This document shows, one piece after another, positions 49,421 through 55,035 of a stretch of 55,035 nucleotides of DNA. Numbering within the stretch: position 1 is the stretch's first letter; each line of letters begins with the position of its first letter. This stretch comes from Clostridia bacterium. Its GTDB lineage: Bacteria; Bacillota; Clostridia; Oscillospirales; Acutalibacteraceae. The position numbers were made by a program, and so were the translations under genes. The notes under the pieces were generated by a model that saw nothing but the letters and a program-made list of their open reading frames with translations, ran no database searches and was not told the DNA's origin. The stretch is taken from assembly GCA_017554405.1 (NCBI GenBank), contig JAFZIK010000025.1, positions 1 to 55,035 of the forward strand, written 5' to 3'.

Positions 49421-50710
49421 CTACCACTCGCAAGTAAAGTATTCTTTATCTGTCGGTTTGATATCTACACCGAAAGGCTTTGACATATCGGCAAGGCCGT
49501 TCATAAACGAGGTATCCTTTGCAATTCGCGGCAACCCGATCTCTTGCTTTTTACCGTTCTTTATAAGGAAAACCGGTAAAAGTTCAAGGCGTTTAAGCTT
49601 GCGATTCTCGGTTTCCCAGAAAGGAATAACGGTTCTGAGCATCCTTTCATCTTCCATAAGACCTATTGTATAATTCCTTGAACGGGTTTTAAGCAACTCC
49701 TCAACAGAACTTTCCGAAGTAAGCCCATATTTTGCATAAAAGTCCTCAGGCGCCGAGGGAACGCTATATAGCTCAAGTATAAAATCACCGAGCGAATAGA
49801 AGATCGGAGAATCTTTATAAACCTCGATAGGACGGAGCAAGTGCGGTCCGTGACATATAAAGGCGTTTGCACCGTTATCAACGCACCAGTGGGCAAAATC
49901 CACATTAAAACGCGGCGGGTCTTCAAGCCGTTTGGAATCCATATTATGGGTATGAAATGAAATTATAGTATAATCCGCATTGGCATTCGCCTCATCAATT
50001 GTTGCTTTAACTCTGTTCAGATCTTCCTGTTTTACCGTTTCGCAGATTTCTACACGGTCCGATAGGGTAAACATATATTCGCCGAATTGAGCAACGCCTT
50101 CAGGCAGCGGCGGCAGATAACCTGCCGCCCTGCTATCATCGTCCTCTACGTTTATCAGCGAGCTTGCGGCAAGCGAGCGGATATAGTCGATATCTTCCTG
50201 CGGTGCCTTGATAACACGGTCAAGCCGTATGCCGTTTACACCCGGTCTGCCCGGATAAACACGCGATTTTTTACCGGCAAGCATTGAAGGATCAAAGGAG
50301 CTGTTAACCGAAACCAAAGCTACCCTGCCGTTATCGGTATCAAGATAGCAAGGTGCGCTCGCCTTTTCAAGATCCTCGCCAACGCCGCAGTGGGCAAACC
50401 CGCTGGCATTTAAAGACTTAAGGGTCGATAATAATCCGGCGTATGAAAAATCCATTGCATGGTTATTGTTAAAGGTCGTAAGGTTAAAACCGAACAGCTT
50501 TAGATCATCAAGCACTTCCGGGTCAGCTCTAAGATACGTGCCGCCCGAAAACTGAGAAGCAAAGCACTCGCCCTCGCGGTTTAAGGTGGTCTCAAGGTTA
50601 AAAAACCGTGCGTCACCCTGCATTATATAAGGCTTAAGTTCACTAATACCGGCATAATCAGATTGAATCCTGCACTGTATCAATGCATCACCAACGGCGG
50701 TAAATCTCAT
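49421..50710 (-). CDS. CapA-family (PGA_cap) metallophosphatase-like protein
   Basis: A 429-residue protein with the CapA domain. FTAVGDALIQ near the start, FFNLETTL, FNNNHAMDFSYAG (Asn/His metal block), SFHTHNMDSKRL and ICHGPHLLRPIEVY with YSLGDFI are its calcineurin-like motifs. No signal peptide or membrane segment is visible, so it is probably cytoplasmic, unlike capsule-linked CapA. The start is the ATG after GGGAG; a GTG three codons earlier is less likely. It is the first gene of the ten-gene operon, divergent from the RpiR regulator. The reaction is unknown. Confidence 0.85.
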   Translation of the reverse strand: MRFTAVGDALIQCRIQSDYAGISELKPYIMQGDARFFNLETTLNREGECFASQFSGGTYLRADPEVLDDLKLFGFNLTTFNNNHAMDFSYAGLLSTLKSLNASGFAHCGVGEDLEKASAPCYLDTDNGRVALVSVNSSFDPSMLAGKKSRVYPGRPGVNGIRLDRVIKAPQEDIDYIRSLAASSLINVEDDDSRAAGYLPPLPEGVAQFGEYMFTLSDRVEICETVKQEDLNRVKATIDEANANADYTIISFHTHNMDSKRLEDPPRFNVDFAHWCVDNGANAFICHGPHLLRPIEVYKDSPIFYSLGDFILELYSVPSAPEDFYAKYGLTSESSVEELLKTRSRNYTIGLMEDERMLRTVIPFWETENRKLKRLELLPVFLIKNGKKQEIGLPRIAKDTSFMNGLADMSKPFGVDIKPTDKEYFTCEW

Positions 50711-50764
50711 TAAGCACACTCCCTATTAATAAATGGTTGCAAAGCCGAACACTTGCCTACTTAC

Positions 50765-50793
50765 AGAATAACAAATCGGCGTTAAAGTTTCAA
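50765..50793 (-). promoter_or_regulatory. Promoter of the ten-gene operon
   Basis: TTGAAA (50788-50793), 17-base spacer, TATTCT (50765-50770) on the minus strand, 55 bases before the CapA-like start. Confidence 0.55.
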
Positions 50794-50799
50794 CGGTTT

Positions 50800-50816
50800 T
50801 GCAAAAATAAATTTCA
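50800..50816. promoter_or_regulatory. Candidate weaker RpiR operator
   Basis: TGCAAAAATAAATTTCA is an imperfect copy of the palindrome at 50852-50868. It lies just upstream of the -35 box of the ten-gene operon. Confidence 0.4.
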
Positions 50817-50821
50817 TTATA

Positions 50822-50850
50822 TTGATTTATGTTTAAAAATATGCTACAAT
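50822..50850 (+). promoter_or_regulatory. Promoter of the RpiR-family regulator gene
   Basis: TTGATT (50822-50827), 17-base spacer, TACAAT (50845-50850). The start codon is at 50882. Confidence 0.65.
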
Positions 50851-50851
50851 T

Positions 50852-50868
50852 ATGAAAATAATTTTCAT
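50852..50868. promoter_or_regulatory. Candidate RpiR operator
   Basis: ATGAAAAT-a-ATTTTCAT is a perfect palindrome one base after the -10 box of the regulator gene. TGAAA...TTTCA palindromes are typical MurR/RpiR-type sites. Confidence 0.6.
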
Positions 50869-50881
50869 TTGAGGTGGCAGA

Positions 50882-51724
50882 GTGGAATCAACGTTACATA
50901 AAATCAGATTCGAGTATAAGAATTTCGGTCCGAGTGAAAAGAAGGTTGCCGACTACATACTGAAAAACGAACAGGAGGTCACATCCCTATCGATAAGCGA
51001 ACTTGCGCAGCTCAGCGGTTCAACCGCGGCAACCATCGTGCGGTTTTCAAGAAAGCTCGGATTTGAAGGGTTTACAGATATGAGGATCGGTCTTGCGGGT
51101 GAAATGATTTCAACATCATCGATCAGTTCAAAAATCACAAAGGATGACAGTTGCTTCGAGATATTCAACAAGCGAATAAACGATATATCCGTATCGCTCT
51201 GGAACACCGAATCGGTGCTTGATCCTAAACAGTTAAATCTTGCCGCAAACACAATAATGAAGGCAAACAGAATCGTTATATTCGGGCTCGGAAACTCCGC
51301 GGCGATTGCGCAAGACGCGGCACACAAATTTTTAAGATTGGGCCTAAACGCCCAGGCGTGCTGCGATAATCATATGCAGGCGATCATTGCCTCACACCTT
51401 GACCGGCAGAGCGTTGCGATAGGTATTTCACACTCCGGGGCTTCAACCGATATTATCGAGGCGCTTCAGTTATCAAAGATAGGCAACGCCAAAACGATAT
51501 GCATAACAAACTTTGCAAACTCGCCGATAGTCCGTAACAGTGATATTTGCCTATTTACAAAATCGGATGAAACGAATCACTCAGTGCTTGCGATGTCCTC
51601 AAGGATCGCACAACTTGCGATATTTGACTCGATTTATACTTTCATCGTGCTAAACGCGAATAAGGCATCGATAAACGCGATATATAACACTGAAACGGCG
51701 CTTAAAAGCAAAAAATCAAACTGA
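50882..51724 (+). CDS. MurR/RpiR family transcriptional regulator
   Basis: A 280-residue regulator. The N-terminal helix-turn-helix (about 1-75) includes the family motif GPSEKKVADYIL and SISELAQLSGSTAATIVRFS. A SIS sugar-phosphate-binding domain (about 110-255) includes IVIFGLGNSAAIAQDAAHKF and IGISHSGASTDIIEAL. It starts at GTG after GAGGTGG. It is divergent from the ten-gene operon and has palindromes at both promoters, so it most likely controls that operon and itself in response to a phosphorylated intermediate. Confidence 0.92.
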   Translation: MESTLHKIRFEYKNFGPSEKKVADYILKNEQEVTSLSISELAQLSGSTAATIVRFSRKLGFEGFTDMRIGLAGEMISTSSISSKITKDDSCFEIFNKRINDISVSLWNTESVLDPKQLNLAANTIMKANRIVIFGLGNSAAIAQDAAHKFLRLGLNAQACCDNHMQAIIASHLDRQSVAIGISHSGASTDIIEALQLSKIGNAKTICITNFANSPIVRNSDICLFTKSDETNHSVLAMSSRIAQLAIFDSIYTFIVLNANKASINAIYNTETALKSKKSN

Positions 51725-51734
51725 AAAGCAACAA

Positions 51735-51762
51735 CCCTCAAATCAAACTACTGATTTGGGGG
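51735..51762. terminator. Bidirectional terminator between the regulator and EamA genes
   Basis: CCCTCAAATCA pairs with TGATTTGGGGG (one G-U pair), between convergent genes, with TAATTTT on the right side. Confidence 0.75.
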
Positions 51763-51774
51763 TAATTTTATAAA

Positions 51775-52662
51775 CTATGTTGCTTTCTTCTTGCTCTTGA
51801 GATTAACGATGACGACCGAGCCCAAAACAAGAACAATACCTATTACGCCGAAAATTGTAAGTTTTTCGCCGTAAGCAAAAAATCCTAAAACGGTTGCAAA
51901 TGCCGGTTCAACGGTTGCAATGATCGGCGCCTTTGTCGGCTCCATTGATTTAAGACCATAGGTGTATAGCAAATACGGAAGTATCGTATTGAAAATCCCC
52001 ATTAAGAACGCCCAGAGCCAAGCTTCCGCCGGATAGGTAAATATTGCGGTTTCGCGGCGTAAGAGCAACAAAACCACCGAACCGGCAAGCGCAAACAGAA
52101 ACGTATAGTATATTACCGTTAGCGTGCTATTACCGCGGATAATAAGCCGACTGCTGAATATTGTATAAAGAGAATAGCCGAAGCCCGTAAGCAAGCCGAA
52201 GCACAGCGCCGTAGGAGAGATTTTTATTGCCGTTCCGACTATTCCGGAAACAAAAGCGCAACCCACAAAGGATATAATAACGGCTATGACCTTATTGACG
52301 GTCAGTTTTTCCTTGAAAAACAAAACCGAGATTATCATAACGAATATCGGCGCGGTATACATAAGCACCGCCGCAACAGAGAGTGTTGAAAGCGCTATAG
52401 TTGTGTAATAGCAATAGGTAAACATCAGAACACTGAGTATTCCGTTTCCCGCAAGCAAAGGTAAATCACGACGGTGGATTTTGAGGTCGGCATGAAATCT
52501 GATAAGTAAAAGAACCGTAAGAATTATAACCGTGGAAAAGCAACGCAAAAAAACGATGCCGAGCGACCCTACGCCGAGACGTTCGAGATTGCGGACGGAT
52601 ATACCTATGCAACCCCACAGAACGGCGGAAAGAAAAACAGCCAATTCACCCTTGTTTTTCAT
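51775..52662 (-). CDS. EamA/DMT family transporter
   Basis: A 295-residue membrane protein with about ten hydrophobic segments and two EamA repeats. The N-terminal GELAVFLSAVLWGCIGI and the second repeat ending FNTILPYLLYTYGLKSMEPTKAPI are characteristic. A lysine-rich C-terminus faces the cytoplasm. It exports or imports a small metabolite; no specificity can be read. It lies 28 bases after the M20 peptidase gene and could be co-transcribed with it. Confidence 0.9.
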   Translation of the reverse strand: MKNKGELAVFLSAVLWGCIGISVRNLERLGVGSLGIVFLRCFSTVIILTVLLLIRFHADLKIHRRDLPLLAGNGILSVLMFTYCYYTTIALSTLSVAAVLMYTAPIFVMIISVLFFKEKLTVNKVIAVIISFVGCAFVSGIVGTAIKISPTALCFGLLTGFGYSLYTIFSSRLIIRGNSTLTVIYYTFLFALAGSVVLLLLRRETAIFTYPAEAWLWAFLMGIFNTILPYLLYTYGLKSMEPTKAPIIATVEPAFATVLGFFAYGEKLTIFGVIGIVLVLGSVVIVNLKSKKKAT

Positions 52663-52690
52663 AAAAAGACCCCATAAGCAAAAATGATTA

Positions 52691-53821
52691 TCAAAAATAC
52701 GTATTCAGCACGTCAAGAATCAACCGCATCGCCGGCAAAAGATCCTCAAGCATCAGATACTCTTCTCTTGTATGCGCACCGTGATCTTCAACGCTTCCCA
52801 TACATATTGCCGGAATACCCTTTGAAAGCGGGTAGTTTGCATCAGTGGAACTTGAATGATAATCAATCTCGCCGCCTACGGTTTCTTTGATGCAGTTTTC
52901 AATTTTTTCTTCAAGTGGACGAAGCGCTTCTTTGCTTATGTTGCCGCAGGGACGCTCACCGATAAGTTTTATTTCAACATCAAGATTCTGTGCGCGGTAG
53001 TCATTAATAACACCCAAAAAAGCATTTTTCATTATATCCAAGCACTCATAATCGTCCGAGCGGTATTCGTATAACATTTTTGCTTCCTGCGCTATCGTGT
53101 TGACCGAAGTTCCCCCGGAAATAATGCCAACGTTGTATGTTGTTTTTGTATCGGGCTTTACGGGAACTTTGATTTCATAAAGCGAACCTATCATTGCGGC
53201 AAGATACTGTATAGCGTTGCGGTTACCGAAATTACCGAAGGAATGTCCGCCCTCGGTGCGAACGGTGACCTCATACCTATGCGAGCCGACTGCGCGGGTT
53301 GTAAGTCTGTTTCTATCGGATTCAACGGTTATAAGCTCCTTTATCCGGTCGCCGTAAGTATCAACGATCGAGCGCGAGCCCTTAAGATTTCCAAGTCCTT
53401 CCTCGCATGAGTTTGCAACTATAAGTAATCCGGTTTTCGGGGATAAACCGTTTTTATAAAAATACAAAGCGCTTGTAAGTAAAACGCAAAGCGGCGCAAC
53501 GTCATCAATAATGCCCGGGCAACAGTAACGGTCATCCTTAATTACAAGCGGTAACGGTTTTGTATCGGGAAAAACAACGTCGGTATGCGACATCAAAACC
53601 GCAAGATCGTTGGTTCCTGTATCACCGAATGACCATATAACGTTTTTGGCGTCATCGGTATGAACTTTTTGAACTCCCTGGCCTTTAAGATACTTTGTTA
53701 AATACTCAACACGAAAATCCTCAAAGTGCGAAGGTGAAGGGATAACGGCAAGCTCTCTTATCAGCTTTTTAAGATCTTCGATCGATGCTGCCGCGTAGTT
53801 TTCCATTTTTTCATTTAGCAT
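52691..53821 (-). CDS. M20 family metallopeptidase (ArgE/DapE/CPG2-like)
   Basis: A 376-residue zinc peptidase. LAVLMSHTDVVFPD (metal His and Asp, near 83), PGIIDDVAPL (bridging Asp), NSCEEGLGNLKG (catalytic and metal Glu), EGGHSFGNFG in the dimerisation domain, and a terminal DHGAHTREE (metal His) are all present. It probably cleaves an amino acid amide or dipeptide. The ribosome binding site AAGGATG lies before the ATG. It sits between the DUF89 gene and the EamA transporter. Confidence 0.9.
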   Translation of the reverse strand: MLNEKMENYAAASIEDLKKLIRELAVIPSPSHFEDFRVEYLTKYLKGQGVQKVHTDDAKNVIWSFGDTGTNDLAVLMSHTDVVFPDTKPLPLVIKDDRYCCPGIIDDVAPLCVLLTSALYFYKNGLSPKTGLLIVANSCEEGLGNLKGSRSIVDTYGDRIKELITVESDRNRLTTRAVGSHRYEVTVRTEGGHSFGNFGNRNAIQYLAAMIGSLYEIKVPVKPDTKTTYNVGIISGGTSVNTIAQEAKMLYEYRSDDYECLDIMKNAFLGVINDYRAQNLDVEIKLIGERPCGNISKEALRPLEEKIENCIKETVGGEIDYHSSSTDANYPLSKGIPAICMGSVEDHGAHTREEYLMLEDLLPAMRLILDVLNTYF

Positions 53822-53836
53822 AAGTAATCATCCTTA

Positions 53837-54715
53837 TTACCGTTTAATTCGTTTTTCATTTAAAAGCATCGGGCTAAGCTTAGGAACTGAGAATTTATCG
53901 GAAAATTTCTCGCATTTACAAAGAAATAAGTAATAAACGTTTTTACCGCAGCCCATAAGGGTCTCAAAGTTGCCCTGCCCTTTTGATATTATTAAGTCTG
54001 CCCCGTCAATAGCTGCTTTTGCCCCGGCGGAGATGCGGTCAAGGCAGGTCCCGGCAACGGCGGTGCCATTAGAAACGATGTTCGCCACCTCACCCATTCC
54101 GACAGCGTAAGCGTCCTCCGCGGTGCAATCGTTAAGCACCGGCTCGCCCCTTGTGATAACCGTTACGTTTATGCCGGGATTCAGGCGCTTTATCGTTTTG
54201 ATAAAAATCTTATCAAGCACGATCTCCCCGCAGTTATCAATAAGATAAACAAGTGTATCAACTGCTTTAAGTTCTCTGCTAAGATTCTCGGTTTCAAATG
54301 CGGAAACATTCAGCGTCTGCGAATTATCAAGCAGTTCGATAAGCTGTTTTTGCTCAACTCCGTATATCGTGCCGAAATCAATGTAATTACCCGCGAAAGA
54401 ATACTTCATTGCCGATATAAACGGGTCGTTTGAGGAAAGAACGTTATTTTCGATCGTATCCTGAACACCGAGTATAAGTTCGTTATAATACTTCTTTTCA
54501 GCGGAATAATCGGGGTAAACGCCAAGGATATCGCCCTGCGCAGCGGTTATTTTTTCAACAACCTCCGGCGCGCTTGATGAATCCTCGGCGCTTGCTATGA
54601 TCGATAATACCCTCTTGATATATTTGACCTTTATTTCTTCATCATCGGTCGGGATATCGGAGGTGTATTTTTCGATAAGGCATTTTATACATTTAGAGTT
54701 AAGAAATTTTACCAT
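53837..54715 (-). CDS. DUF89 (ARMT1-like) damage-control phosphatase family protein
   Basis: A 292-residue protein. YLIDNCGEIVLDKIFIK near 157, VTVITRGEPVLNDCTAEDA, and the DLIISKGQGNFETL block near 240 are the DUF89 metal-site motifs. KCIKCLIEK at the N-terminus is also typical of bacterial members. Relatives are metal-dependent phosphatases that act on sugar phosphates such as fructose 1-phosphate or on damaged metabolites. Its ATG overlaps the stop of the GH3 glycosidase gene (TAATG). It is followed 15 bases later by the M20 peptidase gene. Confidence 0.87.
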   Translation of the reverse strand: MVKFLNSKCIKCLIEKYTSDIPTDDEEIKVKYIKRVLSIIASAEDSSSAPEVVEKITAAQGDILGVYPDYSAEKKYYNELILGVQDTIENNVLSSNDPFISAMKYSFAGNYIDFGTIYGVEQKQLIELLDNSQTLNVSAFETENLSRELKAVDTLVYLIDNCGEIVLDKIFIKTIKRLNPGINVTVITRGEPVLNDCTAEDAYAVGMGEVANIVSNGTAVAGTCLDRISAGAKAAIDGADLIISKGQGNFETLMGCGKNVYYLFLCKCEKFSDKFSVPKLSPMLLNEKRIKR

Positions 54716-55035
54716 TATTTTGTAACCAGAATATCCACGCGGTTTTCCGTAAGACAGCTTTCACCAACGTATATTTCAAAATCACCGGGTTCAACTGTAT
54801 AATCGCCGGATCCGTCGTAAAAGCCCAGCTGATCATAGCCAACAGTCAATTCTACACGCGCGGTCTCGCCTTTTTTAATAAGAATTTTTTTATAGTTTTT
54901 AAGCTCACGAATCGGTCTGATTATTGAAGCGACCTTATCGTGAATATAAAGCTGGACCGTTTCCTTACCGTCAAAATTACCGACGTTAGAAATGTTAACT
55001 GAAACCGTAAGGCGTTTTCCGGCTTTAAGTTCTTC
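54715..55035 (-). CDS. C-terminal fibronectin III-like domain of a GH3 beta-glucosidase (partial)
   Basis: The 106 residues visible before the TAA stop read VSVNISNVGNFDGKETVQLY, then RPIRELKNYKKILI, GYDQLGFYDGSGDYTVEPGD and FEIYVGESC. This is the Fn3-like domain that closes glycoside hydrolase family 3 beta-glucosidases and xylosidases. The catalytic domains lie beyond the right edge of the window, so the substrate is unknown. The stop codon overlaps the start of the DUF89 gene. Confidence 0.88.
   Translation of the reverse strand, partial: EELKAGKRLTVSVNISNVGNFDGKETVQLYIHDKVASIIRPIRELKNYKKILIKKGETARVELTVGYDQLGFYDGSGDYTVEPGDFEIYVGESCLTENRVDILVTK

Overview
The window looks like a chromosome segment of an anaerobic, endospore-forming Firmicute of class Clostridia, probably a gut or rumen lineage. 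Support comes from a sigG gene, a DUF1540 gene, T-box leaders, tig-clpP-clpX and rplS-lepB-rbgA-rnhB-yraN blocks of the Firmicutes type, ferredoxin-linked 2-oxoacid metabolism, and AGGAGG ribosome binding sites. The genus cannot be named from the sequence. There are about 53 protein genes, one tRNA and many hairpin terminators. No phage, insertion sequence or CRISPR array was seen.

Layout. 1-445: no gene; a tandemly repeated tRNA-3'-end-like segment with a terminator. 446-1159: MgtC/SapB membrane protein. 1341-4386: flavoprotein operon (GlpA-like with a BFD iron-sulfur domain, a second FAD oxidoreductase, DUF1667). 4437-5198: sigG, with a TTG start and a hairpin just before its ribosome binding site. 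5308-19894: a branched-chain acid/amino acid region with three T-box leaders. The first precedes a LeuA-like protein lacking catalytic residues, a TIM-barrel/acyl-CoA ligase fusion and an amidohydrolase. The second precedes an XRE-cupin-acyl-CoA ligase, a P-loop ATPase, a four-subunit 2-oxoacid:ferredoxin oxidoreductase and ilvE. The third precedes a paralogous XRE-cupin-acyl-CoA ligase. 19895-23189: clpX, clpP, tig. 23285-31058: housekeeping genes (metallophosphoesterase, DUF1540, thrC, M19 dipeptidase, yraN, rnhB, rbgA, lepB, rplS). 31206-32912: rsmD, coaD, a coiled-coil protein, tRNA-Leu(UAA). 32958-33135: an unusual array of hairpins. 33245-38697: five zinc-ribbon or membrane-anchored proteins, including an SGNH hydrolase-vWA fusion. 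38840-50710: a ten-gene operon divergent from an RpiR-type regulator. 51775-55035: EamA transporter, M20 peptidase, DUF89 protein and the C-terminus of a GH3 glycosidase.

Two systems stand out. The first is the T-box region. Acyl-CoA ligase, ferredoxin-dependent oxidoreductase and aminotransferase, read in the reductive direction, would turn branched short-chain acids into CoA esters, carboxylate them to 2-oxoacids and aminate them to branched-chain amino acids. T-box control, which switches genes on when a tRNA is uncharged, fits this salvage direction rather than amino acid degradation. The specifier positions read AUC (Ile) and GUA (Val) in two of the leaders.

The second is the ten-gene operon. 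It combines CapA-like and M20 hydrolases, a GlcD-type FAD dehydrogenase, a GlpC-like iron-sulfur protein, a single-chain EtfB-EtfA fusion, an Ldh-family dehydrogenase, IolB, PfkB and FGGY kinases and a class II aldolase. This suggests an undescribed route for a sugar acid or cyclitol-derived hydroxyacid whose oxidation is coupled to an electron-transfer flavoprotein. Substrates in both cases are inferred.
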